DNA of 64,000 bases from Diadema setosum (lineage: Eukaryota; Echinodermata; Echinoidea; Diadematoida; Diadematidae). A program made the translations under genes and the position numbers. Shown here piece by piece: positions 33,241-45,003 of the stretch (its first letter is position 1; every line of letters begins with the position of its first letter). A model generated the notes under the pieces. That model was not told the DNA's origin. It saw only the letters and a program-made list of their open reading frames with translations, and did not search any database. Location: NCBI GenBank assembly GCA_033980235.1, contig CM067076.1:35116883-35180882 (forward strand), in the 5' to 3' direction.

Positions 33241-34978
33241 ACTCTGATGTACGGAGTGAAAATTTGAAAAATAGGCACAGGAAGTGAAATACATTTACTG
33301 CGCTTACCACAGGAGAAATCATTTATAATAGTTAGATCAGCAGTAGACTGAGGTGGCTTAACATGGATTTCAATGGACAAGTGATGGAAAATCTAGACTA
33401 TATGCATGAGAATACGAAAAAAATTCTAGCATGATACAGTCAATATAATAGTCGACAAACAAAGCATAGGCGCTACTTAACTCGAGCTATTCATTCATTA
33501 GTTTGTTCATTTATTGATTTCATTTTCAACACAGAGTACAAGTGTACAAAACATGTCATGCAAAAAGCAATATACATATCTACATAGACTATATCGAAAT
33601 ATGATAATTATTATAAACATACAATAGATTGTAAAGCCTATATTGTTTAACTATAACGTTATAGTGATTGATAAACCGATAAACAGCCAGATAAGCAATT
33701 TCTGTCCATTGAAAGTATATAGTCAATAATTCAATCCAATCGAATAATCAAGATTTAAAATGAGTGATGCGATACTGAGGTTCCATTAGAAAGACTTCCT
33801 TCATTCTTCAGATTGATGCTAATTCTGGAAACTAGAGGCAGTCATTAGAAGACATAACACAGTAGACATGGACAGGTAAGTTTGTCATTGCATTATTGTG
33901 AAACACGCAAACAAACACACGCAGATACGAGAGTGATGACGTAATGCATGATGCGGATGACGTTCATTCATCCTAAGTCGCAAGGCTGAGAATTACTATT
34001 CAGCACATCAAGATATCAATTTAACCCTCTGCACGTCACATTAATGTTCCCTCCATAGGGATGTGCGTCAAATTAGTTCATATTAAACGACTTATTGGCA
34101 TAGATAGAGTTAAACGACTCGTTGCAGCACGACGTGATTTGGTTTGGTTTAATTTGATTAACTTTGATTTGAGGACTGGAAAGCCGATGCTAGCTGTAGT
34201 CAAATGGTGATCACATCGTCTTTGTAAGATATTAACACAGTCTTCAACTTTCAATCCTCATACCATACTGTGGCAAGGAGAAAGAAAAATGTTTTGTTAC
34301 AGATCGTTCTTTGCGTTACACGCACTTAATTCATTACACACGTAATCAGGTAATGATAAACATGGTTACGGTGCATGTGCTCATGCACACTTACACATAC
34401 ACACAATCTCAGACATACACACACACTCACACGCACACTTGTTTATTTCTTCTATCTCCCCTGTATATTTCTCTCTCCCTATCAATCTCTCCATCTATCT
34501 TTCTTTCTCCTGACAAATCGAGGGAAAAACTTAATGTCATTACGTCACAGCAACCAAATAATACTTTCAAACCTCCGGTAAAGACGTGTGTAGCTTATCA
34601 CTCCGCTCAGGCCTGCTGCTGCTGCTGGGTGCACCAAATGATGAACCGTACGCCGAGTCAAGGAGGCGACCTACTGCTAATCTCGAGGAAATTCCTTTGT
34701 TTTACAGACTGCTCTAGCGCCCCCACTCACTTTTCGACATCGGGTCAAACGAAAGAAGAGAGGATAGGGGAGAAAGAAGAAGAATCTTTAAGATATCTTG
34801 AGCTCTAAAAGATGATGGAAAATTTAGTTTTTACTGCCTTTTGACCAGATAAACACAAAGCAAAAATGAACAGCAGGTACAATAACTGACTTTATTATCT
34901 CAACCCAAGACAGTGACAGAAACGAAAATAGTGGTAATTTGGAATGATATGAGATTGAACAAAAACATGCCCTATCTT
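33241..34978. other. Spacer, mostly AT-rich
   Basis: Unique AT-rich DNA, with a CA-rich patch at 34385-34440 and a CT-rich patch to about 34510. 34600-34740 is GC-richer, starts with GCTGCTGCTGCTG, and is otherwise unique. No recognisable gene. Confidence 0.5.
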
Positions 34979-35030
34979 CCCCCCCCCCAAAAAAAAACAA
35001 AAACAAAAACAAAAACAAAAACAAAAACGA
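34979..35030. repeat. C10 run and (CAAAAA)n microsatellite
   Basis: Ten C residues, a short A run, and about six ACAAAA hexamers. The Lys/Thr frame is a translation of the array. Confidence 0.92.
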
Positions 35031-35379
35031 CTGAAAATGTAAAAGTTGCGAGGAAGAAATGTGGAAAAAGACTGAAAATGGGGAAAAAAGACTGTACATA
35101 CAAAGAAACTGCAGCAACCATGGAAATAAATAAAAAAAAAACACTCTTTTATGATGTTCTAATGCTTGCTTTCATATGTGATGCGCTCCGTCGGAATGAG
35201 TCAAAAGTCGCAAAAAATGAAATCGTAGTTATGCCTATATGTGAATTCTACAGACTCTAAGCTTTACACTGATGTATAATACAACTCATTTCGACATCCC
35301 TATAGATCATAAAAACGAATATTGACTACGCTTATGATGTCAGTCCATTTTCTAAATAACAGAGAAAATCGCACTCAAA
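35031..35379. other. Spacer, nothing recognised
   Basis: A-rich unique sequence without gene features. Confidence 0.5.
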
Positions 35380-35815
35380 GTTCAGGCTATGTTCAAGCTC
35401 ACGACCTGTTTCTTTCACGGGACGAAACAATACAACAGTCCTGCTTAGCGACGGCGTTTACGCTCCATCGCACGCACTACCATATAGGGCCATAGCTTGG
35501 GTGTGTAAGATAATCAACCAATCGCAGGACAGGTCTATCATTAACGATTCTGACCAATACGGCAGCCCGAATGTAAACTTCGGTGCGTTTGTGTCCGTGC
35601 CGCTGCCACCGCATGAATGAGTCGGTACGCGTTGTGTGTCGGCTGCGGTGTAGTTTGCCGCAAGTTTTGAACTCACAAACAATAGGAAACAGTAGAAAGA
35701 AAAAAAGGCACGCAATGCGTATTACGAGAAGCGTCTTTTAGTGAGAGCGTTGATCGCTTCCATTCTCCTCCCATGTTGTTGTCATTGGAAACGTTTAGCA
35801 AGTACCAATAGCTAA
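35380..35815. promoter_or_regulatory. Candidate promoter or enhancer island with CCAAT boxes
   Basis: GC-richer, CG-bearing unique sequence with CCAAT at 35518-35522, 35554-35558 and 35805-35809, an inverted ATTGG at 35784-35788, and a CArG-like CCATATAGGG at 35480-35489. CCAAT boxes bind NF-Y in animal promoters. No TATA box or downstream coding exon could be assigned on either strand. Confidence 0.28.
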
Positions 35816-38134
35816 ATAGAACCTGTGAACCCATTGTAGGCGGGAGTTCAAAAGACAGCATCGGTAGAGAAAATCAATGAAGTTAATTAACGATAGTCGT
35901 CTTTTGAGATCGTGTTCTTTGCATGTATTAAAAACCCTCAAATTATGCACATGGTCGTAATGTTGCAGAGCATCAAAGACTGCTTTCGCGTTTTTATTTC
36001 GTAGTGTGTCTCAGTACTCCTGTGTTTATTTTTAAGGATGTGTCTCTCTTTATGATTGCGATTGATGTTCAACTATTTCTTTCCTGCAAGCTTGAAAAGG
36101 AAGAAGCTAAAATTGAGGCAAGGAGACGAGTTTTCTTCCATGAGATACAATTAAGACATACATTTATTCCCGAAAGTTGTGTGATTGCTTATGCGCTAAA
36201 GAATTATGTCCATTACATGTATCAGGCACTATACAAAACGGTTGAAATGTGCTGAAAGTAGAACTTCGGTGTTTTTCTTTCTATTTCCATTTCAAACGGG
36301 GATAGACTAGAAATTAGTTTGTCTATACTGGCAGGAGACATTAGTTTTCCAGTACATACTCCGCATTTAAACAGTCGCCATATTTTCGTGGTCAGAATCA
36401 GATAATGGACACGTGATATATTATAAAAATGAAAATACAAAACAACGAACATGTCATATATGTACAAACATTATGAATTTATACTTACCTGTAATATTCT
36501 GCATAAAAAACAAGCACGCCAATTAAATAATTTAATAGAATTAATAGAACACACTGTACACAGCGATATCGTGCATGGCGGATCAAATCAAGTTCAATTG
36601 GTGAGAAAGCTAAATGAAGTTAAAAAGTTGACTTCTTTACGTTTCTCTTTCAATTTATGAAAACAGAATTACATTGTATATCTATTGAAGCGGATTGTCT
36701 CTGTTGCGAACGATCGTCATACATGTATATAGCATTGTTAGTCTTCTGAACAAATCCGAAACCCTAGATAATTTAATTTTTGCTTGATAATGTAATAACC
36801 CTTATAACTTTATAAAGGACTCGCAAATTCAAAGTTTCAAAACGTATACTAAAGTATTACATTATACACGATGTATCTTAATGCGTTGTGCGTTAGCATG
36901 TTAATAGCATCAATCTGCCTTTTATTTTCCGTATACGTAAAGCGCACAGAAACGTAACCAAACGTTACCAAATACAGTGGAATGCATTGTACGGCGTGGT
37001 GTTATCATTAGAAGCATATCCCATTCTTTTTTACTTTTATTTGCTTGAAGCAGTAGTCAAACCATGTGTCATTTTCGTAGCGACATTACTTAGGAATTAG
37101 AATGTATGAAGATAATCGTTACTTAATTATTTTGCGCTATCATTATAGCATTTACATTTTCCAACTGTTATTGACAGGATTATGTTACTGTGATGGTTAC
37201 GATGACGAATGTTGGTTATGAATTAAAAAGACTGGTTCATTAATAGAACTATAAAGGTAATAGCCGTTTTGAAAGTAGTTCGGTACAAGTTCAAAACGCA
37301 AATCGAAGTCATCGTCATAGGGGGAACTGATAGCTCTAGAAAACTTGTTTAGGCCAGTAAAGATTGCCGTATGCAATCTTTGTAGAAAGTTTTGACTTAG
37401 GCCATCTTTTGAGTATTTTGAGGAATTATATAAAGAACTATTTGTTTTGATTATGTCAAGAATTAGTTTGAACTATGAGAATAAAAAGGCGCGGTTTCCT
37501 CAACAATGTCGCAGTGCGATTAGACATGATGGGTAAAGTGAATTCATGACTTGTTGACTTATCCTTACTGAATTGATGATCACTTCTGTAAACCATCAGT
37601 TAAGTCTTGTAGATGATACCTCTGTAATCGTAGTCAATTTTGAGCGATGAGACGAAAACCAACAAACAAAATGCCATGTATCATCGCTCGAGTTTCCAAC
37701 ATTTGGCGTCACCCGACCAACAATAAGTGCCAAATCAAATGGAACATTTGTGGGATAGCAGACTGTGTTACGATTTTTAAATATTGCGAGCAATTGTTAA
37801 AAAAAGAAAGAAAGAGGAAATGAGGCAAAGTTCAAGAAATTCGAAAAAGCATGTAAATGCAGGCCATCATGTTTAATAGTCAAAGAAAGAGATTACAATC
37901 GGCCATGCGGATGTATAATATGATTGCCTTATTTACCTGTCTGATTTTTGTAAACTATGTTATATTCAAATTTAAGTTCCCTTCCCCCCTTGATAAAAGT
38001 TGTGTTGGGTTTTCGCTAAAGGCATTTGTTAGGAAACGCTATAAAAAACGACAACAAATGCCTACTATACATCAAGAGATGACCTATAGATACATGAAAC
38101 ACAAAAATTCTGTACGTTCTGATATAATGCAACT
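35816..38134. other. AT-rich desert
   Basis: Over 2 kb of AT-rich unique sequence without repeat arrays. Frames at 36004-36255 and 37857-38165 are not low-complexity. The second has a hydrophobic stretch, but neither has a recognisable domain or convincing splice signals. Confidence 0.5.
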
Positions 38135-38162
38135 GCTTGTTTGTTTGTTTGTTTGTTTGTTT
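38135..38162. repeat. (TTTG)n microsatellite
   Basis: About seven TTTG units. Confidence 0.9.
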
Positions 38163-39359
38163 TGAATTACCATGGTCTTTGTCGGGGTAAAGATGAAGAA
38201 AAATAGTAGAGTGTATCACTCTCAAATCCGGATTATTGCGATAAGTGTGTATTCCGCCCTTTCTATACAGGTAAACGATTTAAGCTTGGTATGCTTTTAT
38301 AAGATTCTTTTATAAAAGCCTGGTGTTACGCAGAAGAACTGATTCCGCGATCGCTTTTAACCTTTCATAAAATTCACGTTTTAAGATAGTAACGATAGCT
38401 TGTAAGAGATAGTTAGCGTCCCTGACTGTGGTTCTGAACACAAAAGGGGACTGAAAAATTCTTTTACAAATTAGCAGACATAATGCCGATCCTCCAACAC
38501 TGTTGCTCCATTACAGTATGTCACTGATTCTGCTATCAATGGCGAAGAAAGAATACTGGTTGCGTGATTATCCACCCCTTGATAGCAGGAAGTTTACCTT
38601 TCATTGTTCAAGGCTTCGTTGATGCGGGGTTTACTCGGATAAAAGGCGTGAACAGTGTCGCCCGAGTTCTTTCATTCGAATTCCTCACAATACACAATTC
38701 AATAGGCAATTAGCGCTGCTACTTCGCAAAGCTGTTAGCCAAATTCTTTGCAGACTTGACCTCTCACAGTCATGTCAGCTACACGTAATACACGACAAAC
38801 AGCTATCATTACAAACATTCTGATAAAAAAAAAATGAAGAAGCACACTTTTGAGTAGCAACACAGCTTTCTGTCACTTTCTCAAATAGGTCTTACTTCTT
38901 AAAAAATGCACAGATGACAAGAGTCAGAATATCCTCCAAAGGGAACACGATTTATTTGGGCATAATAATAATGTTTGTCTTCCGATTTCTCTCCATGCCG
39001 TCACGGCCCAAACCATCATAAAAGTAAATAGGGCAATAATTTTTATTAACCAGGGAAATAATATTACGCATTACATACATTTGGCTAATTATCACACGAA
39101 TTGTCGACTTTATAAAAACGAGAATAATTGACAACTTAGGCCCTACTATATCTCCAAAGATAACTTTAAACAGCAAGTCACATACCAGGGAACGAAAGTT
39201 ATAATCATTTGAATGAATTCATTAATGAGGCCAATAACCGTTGTAAAAGTACACACACGCATCACTAGAGAGGTTTCAAGTTCGATATGTGATCATTTTA
39301 GCTAATTGATAAAGTATCATAAATTTTGCGTGATCGTCGTTGGAATAAAATTTTTCAGC
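38163..39359. other. Spacer, nothing recognised
   Basis: Unique AT-rich DNA. No gene, RNA or repeat signal was defended. Confidence 0.5.
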
Positions 39360-39645
39360 GCCATTTGTGCGTCACATTAATCACCACTTCATGAAATGTG
39401 GTGCATGTATCAAACGCAACTCGCTGGTCATGCAATTGATAGCCTTGGTCAGCTCACTGTTATTGCGTAATTCTAAAGCCCTCGCCGCCGCCGCCGCACG
39501 CACCATGCTTTGTTTTGTCTTCAGTGCGGTCAAGAGCAATGCTTCATTAGCATACGCCCTAGCAACGGAGGCGGAGTCTCGATCGGGCGAGAACAATAGG
39601 TGCGAAACGCAACGCAAAGGCGAGCGTTCGAAAAAAATGTAACCG
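39360..39645. promoter_or_regulatory. CpG-bearing island with (GCC)n and RFX half-site
   Basis: GC-richer unique sequence with a short GCC run at 39484-39497. CCCTAGCAACGG at 39558-39569 contains an RFX half-site, and the GC-box-like GGCGGAG follows at about 39570-39576. Frames on both strands include an Ala run from the GCC repeat and no recognised domain. Confidence 0.25.
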
Positions 39646-39948
39646 AAAAAAATGGTCTCAGAAAAACTGTGATTTGAGACACTTGTACTCATTTTTACAC
39701 GCTGAAATTTTCTGTACAAATAGATATAACATCAAGGAATCAAAATCCGTCATAAAAAAATTTCGACCCGAGCAGTGCTTCCCCTTCATTTTCGGCTCAT
39801 TACGGGAAAACTCCCCGTGCGACTTATGACTCATTTTGTTGGAGCGTCACACATATTCCACAGCAATGTAATGTAAATGTAACTGTTTCTAACTGTTTCA
39901 TGCCTATAGGCGTACAATACGTGCACTGGTATATGATGATTGCATCGA
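39646..39948. other. Spacer, nothing recognised
   Basis: Unique AT-rich DNA leading into the TATG array. Confidence 0.5.
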
Positions 39949-40016
39949 TGTATGTATGTATGTATGAATGTATGTATGTATGTATGTATGTATGTATGTA
40001 TGTATGTATGTATGTG
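39949..40016. repeat. (GTAT)n microsatellite
   Basis: About sixteen GTAT units with one GAAT interruption. Tyr/Ile/His/Thr and Met/Tyr/Val/Cys frames are translations of it. Confidence 0.93.
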
Positions 40017-40565
40017 GTGTGCATATGTGTATGTATAATATGTATACATAATATCTTGTTTTTTGTGCATTTTTCTTATTACATGGCAGAACTACTACTA
40101 ACGACTCAGAAGTACTTACGTTGAAGGCAATTATACATAATGTAAGACAGTACTTTGCCTAAAAAGAAAAAAAAATGCTGCATAATGACATATGCCTACA
40201 CTATAGAAGAGATATCAGGCACTTAACGCATTTCTTGTTTGTTCATGTTTCCTTTAACAACACGCTGACTCATTATTTCTTCGCTAGGCTGGAAGACATT
40301 TCTTATACACGCATGACATTGCAAGACTTGTTCACTCACACACACACACTCAAAGAAATACTCATTCCCTTCACCATGTTCGCTCTCCGCAAATCTGGCA
40401 TACAAACTTACATGGATGCCTTTGCTACGCATGGCACAGAAAACGGAGTAGATATAGCATCAATCTACCTGGTTGCAGTTATGCTGCTGTTGAGCCCTGA
40501 TAATGATATACGATTGACAGAGAGAAGGCATATTGGGAATAGTTAGAGAGAGGAGGGGGACAATG
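40017..40565. other. Spacer, nothing recognised
   Basis: A 123-codon plus-strand frame at 40175-40546 is not low-complexity but is unrecognised, and no start or splice context supports it. Confidence 0.45.
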
Positions 40566-40814
40566 CTGCCCTACTTTGGCAAAAGGAAGCAAGTGACAAA
40601 AGTGACATTTCTCGTAAAAGAGCAAAACGCGTCTGTCATTTACACTGACGTCAATGGACTATCATGATGTCTTATCTAACATATCTCTTAGTAGGATGAG
40701 TGTTTCTGCATGAAATTTGGCCTGGAAGAAGAGCTCATTATGTGAATTATGAAAGTATCAAAAAGTCAAATTCGGATGGTATGTCACTTGCTTCCTTTTG
40801 CCAAAGTAGGGCAG
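40566..40814. mobile_element. MITE with perfect 33-bp terminal inverted repeats
   Basis: The left end starts CTGCCCTACTTTGGCAAAAG. The first 33 bases are repeated without a mismatch as the reverse complement at 40782-40814. AATG directly flanks both ends (40562-40565 and 40815-40818), consistent with a 4-bp target duplication. The element is 249 bp and has no coding capacity, so it would depend on a transposase encoded elsewhere. Perfect ends suggest recent insertion. A full cAMP-response palindrome, TGACGTCA, lies inside at 40646-40653. Confidence 0.88.
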
Positions 40815-40936
40815 AATGGTATATGAATGGGTGAGAGAAAAGATATAGACATATGAATATAATAACATATAGGTGAAGAATTATGCAGTGAAGACATAAT
40901 AATTGCCTCTACCAGTATACCGACACGCACGTACAT

Positions 40937-40992
<56 letters not shown>

Positions 40993-41031
40993 GTGCTCTA
41001 TTCAAGACATAACATGAAATGTGCGTGGGTT

Positions 41032-41062
<31 letters not shown>

Positions 41063-41090
41063 GTGTGTGTGTGTGTGTGAGAGAGGGAGA
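40937..41090. repeat. (CA)n and (GT)n arrays in inverted arrangement
   Basis: About 27 CA units at 40937-40990 are followed, after roughly 41 bp, by about 24 GT units at 41032-41079 (one C interruption) and GAGAGAGGGAGAG. The two arrays are complementary and can pair as a long hairpin. His/Thr and Cys/Val frames are artefacts. Confidence 0.93.
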
Positions 41091-42429
41091 GATAAGGGAG
41101 TAAAAAGGAAAAGAAAGTTTTTATAAAATATATACAAAAGAGCAGGAAGGAGATGGGACAGGTACTGACTAGTACACCTGCTTACAGAAGAAATGAAGAG
41201 AACACAGAGAAGATAAAGGGGCAAATGTATGTTTGTATAAGAAAACAGCGACAGAGAGGGGTAAATATACTCAGTACATAGACGTAACATTGGATGTGTG
41301 TGTATGAGATAGAGAAAGGGGAGAATAGAGAGAGATATATAAAGAACGGGAGGGAGATAGGGCTTTAGACAGAGACAGTTCGAGAAATGATTGTGAGAAG
41401 TAACCGCGCGTGATTAGACGAAAGGCCAAAATCAAAGGTATGATGATGCGTGTATAATAGCAGACAACTTGGGAACACCCCGAAAGCGCGGGAGCGTCAA
41501 ATCCGACAAATCGAGCGCGACTCACAAGACTAATATGGTTAAAAGCCGGTTCGCTGCACTAACGGTGTGGACAGGCCCTGACGAAAGACGTACGCGTTCG
41601 GCCATTACAGTCACACGGGAGAGTAGGTGACAACGTTTAAGAGAGCGTGTTGCGTGTGTGTATGTGTGAGCATGTGTGTGTGTGTGCATGTGTGTGTTTG
41701 CTTATGTGTCCCGTAGATTGGGCAAATTTACCACATTTTGAGTCATTTCCTGCGGTTTCCTAGGCAGCGAGCTGTGAAGATGACTTGTTTTTGCATCGGC
41801 GATCCGGTGTCCACGACGACCAGTGATTGTACCCATCCCAAACATTTTTCTACGTGTTTTTTTTTTTCCTTCCTCAAAGCAACTCGATTTCTGTTTCTGT
41901 CTTTCCGCTTTCGTGTTTCCCCCTTCCCTCTCCCCCTTCTACCACCTGTCAGATTGTTGCATTGCTCACACAGCACACAGCGACGTGTGTTCGTATGACT
42001 GTAAGTGAACAAGTACGTCAGTGCATACCCCTCCCCCACTCCCCCCCCCCCCACACACACACCTAGACGATGCACCAGGGCGCAATAGTATGCACAGATG
42101 AAGAAATCATCGAACTGTCAAAAGCCGCTTTTAAAGGTATCTTCAAATTAGTTGTGACTTTAAATCGCCTCCATCCCCACTCATTTCCAGTTTGTCATTC
42201 AGATCTCCATCTCTTATATGTGCAACACTCCTTTAGGATATACCCTACAATGGATAGTCTATTTATTTTAGTGGAGATGCATTAATGCAGGCCGTGAACA
42301 CTAAGTTATCCACCAATGAGGTGAACGTGTCAACCCCACTACTCTCCTCCACTCCTCCACGTTAAACAGGTAGTAATTATAGGTCTTTGTACGACAGGTT
42401 GGGAGGACAGTGATTCAAAACAACATCAC
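41091..42429. other. Spacer with GA patches, a GT patch and a C12 run
   Basis: GA-rich words at 41310-41380, a GT array near 41655-41700, T10 near 41860, and a C12 run at 42041-42052 followed by CACACA. A CG-bearing patch lies at 41460-41600. Frames are low-complexity or unrecognised. Confidence 0.5.
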
Positions 42430-42542
42430 TAATGCTACATCTACCTCTACTTCTACCACTACTGCTACCACTACAACTTCCACGTGACTATCCACTACTA
42501 TTATTACTACTACTGCTGCTGCTGCTGTTCCTGTTGCTGCTG

Positions 42543-42590
<48 letters not shown>

Positions 42591-42655
42591 TTACTACTCC
42601 TACTACTACTACTATTTCTACTACTACTCCTACCACTGCTACCAGGACTGCTGTC
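42430..42655. repeat. (CTA)n / (CTG)n trinucleotide array
   Basis: Interrupted ACT/CTA triplets with CTG/TGC patches. The longest pure run is at about 42541-42590. Poly-Leu, poly-Val and poly-Ser frames are translations of it. It abuts foldback array C. Confidence 0.93.
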
Positions 42656-42698
42656 AATAATAATTGATGATAAAGTTTTCAAAGGATAGTGGTGATGA

Positions 42699-42890
42699 TT
42701 GTTATTCCGAAGGTTTTTTAATCCGAAAATGAAATAAGATTTGTCAATTCGAAAATGACAAAAAGGTGCGTATTAACGACCCTTCGGAGTTATACGAACC
42801 TTATTTCATTTTAGGACGAACGAACCTTAGGAATAACTAACCTTATTTCATTTTATGATAAATGAACCTTAGAAATAACGAAGTGTAACC
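42699..42890. repeat. Foldback minisatellite array, copy C
   Basis: Forward units at 42699-42760 include TTATTCCGAAG, TTTAATCCGAAAATGAAATA and AATTCGAAAATGA. From about 42775 the inverted units follow: CCTTATTTCATTTTAGGACG, AACGAACCTTAGGAATAACT and AACCTTAGAAATAACGAAG. The flip lies in about 42760-42778. It matches the arrays at 4648-4945 and 13869-14063 in unit and geometry. Confidence 0.75.
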
Positions 42891-44991
42891 AAAGACTAGA
42901 TGCAAGAACAAAATCTTCACCCTCCCAGTTAGTGTGAGGCATTTACAGACACCACATCACAAGAGGACATTCGATTTGAATAGTTTGAAGTTTACATGGC
43001 CAGGATTTAATGGAGATCTACCAGTACGGGTAGATCATAAACATTTCTGTACTGCACATTATCAACAGATTACCACAGCATAACAATCTTGACAACATTG
43101 GTAAAACTTCCTCCAAATTAGATATGTTTAAATCTTAAACTTCTGTAATGATAGTACGTGCCCTGACTTCTGAAAACCCCCTCGACAGCTCCATGAAGCA
43201 AAAGGGGAAAACTTAGCGGCTGTCTGTAACCAATTTTAACAACCTTGGCTGTTAAAGGGAATTATATACCGAACAAGCGTTTTTATCAGCATATGATGCA
43301 ACTTGAATCATTAATTGTCTTATCAGGAACGCATCTCCGACCACCTCCAAAATTAATGAGTTACGATTACCTACAAAACATAAATAAGATCTCATTTCAG
43401 CTGTGTTTTTCTACATTATGTTTTTTCTGCATCATAACAGATTTTTTCATCGAAATACAACCGGCAAACTTTTTTTTTCTTTTTTATACTTATACCACTA
43501 ATCTACTTACAGGAGCAATGGTAAAATACTATGCTTTTAAAGGAAAGTAACTGGAAGCTTTTAGGATATTTCAGGATATTTTGTTATCTCGATAATTTTC
43601 TGCTTAGGACGGCCAGGAGTTCTCCTGACCCTTATCGGCAAACTCCTTTTCCTCACCAATTAAACTCTAGTTCAATCAAAAGCAATCGTAGAGATCCCTT
43701 CATTCCCTGCTCCGCTCTCCTCCCAAACCCCTCTCCCGCCCACTGGCACACTTCGGACCTTGTCGGCTCAACACACATTACGCAGACCCCGCTATTATTA
43801 CGAACCCAATTTTCGGCGGTTGCCGAATGGACGCGCTAGATCAAAATCTATCGTGCACTAGAGGCGTGATTGCTTGCCACTTGTAGCTTCAAGATTAGAT
43901 TTTTGGGGGAACTGCCGTGTTTGATGGGCCAATTGTCGTGTATTACAACGATCCCCGGCCCTCTTGAGGTAGAGAAAAAAAGAAGACCACGAGGACGGTT
44001 CGGTTGGATGAGGCGGGAAGAGAGGAGGGAGGGGTGGAAGTGCGAATGAGGACTCTAAGCGGGAAAAGGCCTGCTTGCTCTTGTCTCAGGCAAATACCCC
44101 GCTAAAATTGACGCTGTTTGCTGTAAGCTCAGAAGAGTAAAGATAACATCATCACTAACGTCGAAAATGTGGTGGCCAATCCAGAGTGTCTCAAAAAATC
44201 AGAGTGCAGGAAATGGCGCCGATAGGAACGAAGCGACTTATCTCTCCGTCGACAAAGGCCTGAAAATGCAAAAGAAAGAACATGCGGTTTGATAGGTGTT
44301 ATTAAACCAGAACAGCATGGGTCCTATGTCATTTGCAGAAAAGCATTTTTACTGCTCATAAACTGATTAAGCTACTTGCACACATTACTAGCAAGCATCA
44401 ACCGACACAACAAGGAAATATATCTCGCCATCTGCCATAAAAGGAATGTAATCTAAAAGCTTGTATATCAGAAGAAGTGAACACTAAGAGGTTTACATTA
44501 ACGGCTTTATCATTCCACTACTTATAAATGTTGTTGTAACAGGATAATGTTGTAAAATGACATCGTGATCAATTTCTTGGTTCCTGGAAAGTAGAAATCA
44601 ACTCACTGGTTACTTTGACATGAAATCTCCTTACAACAGTTACTCCTGATGTAGTTTAAGAGTCCAAATAAATTTGTCGGGAATTTGATGTCGTGCACGT
44701 GTATTTCAGAAAAGTAAAGATAAGCTGGGTCAAAGTAAGAATCATTAAAGATCGACCTTAACTAGTTACACATTGATTATCTCATCTGAGACTGACAAAA
44801 TAGTTACATTCGCTCGTTTTTCGTGTGATGACATATTGCCCTTTTTATTCAATGCCCTTACATCAAAATAGATACCTATGAAAAAAAAATCTTCCTTTCG
44901 CCTCCACTGATTTTCAAGGTTATGCACCTTTTTGAAACGACCTACAATATCATACCACCGTGTTTTGATTTGGTAGATTTTCATATTGCCG
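42891..44991. other. Spacer with one GC-richer patch
   Basis: Mostly AT-rich unique sequence. 43600-43960 is GC-richer, includes a CCAATT (43930), and is not repetitive, a weak regulatory candidate. A 72-codon minus-strand frame at 44766-44984 is unrecognised and ends just before the NRF1-like site. Confidence 0.45.
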
Positions 44992-45003
44992 TGCGCATGC
45001 GCA
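44992..45003. promoter_or_regulatory. NRF1-type palindrome
   Basis: TGCGCATGCGCA is a perfect 12-bp palindrome matching the NRF1 consensus, and such sites mark many housekeeping promoters. The surrounding sequence is AT-rich and no transcript start can be assigned, so function is uncertain. Confidence 0.35.

Noticed and set aside
32751..33380. 209-codon minus-strand frame, the longest in the window
   Set aside because: Most of it is Ser/Leu/Phe/Pro read from the AG-rich tract. The GC-rich end is short and unrecognised.
39367..39719. Ala-rich frames on both strands
   Set aside because: The Ala run comes from a short GCC repeat. Overlapping antisense frames of similar length suggest composition rather than coding.
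40784..41290. 168-codon frame with His/Thr and Cys/Val runs
   Set aside because: It reads through the CA and GT arrays and the MITE end.
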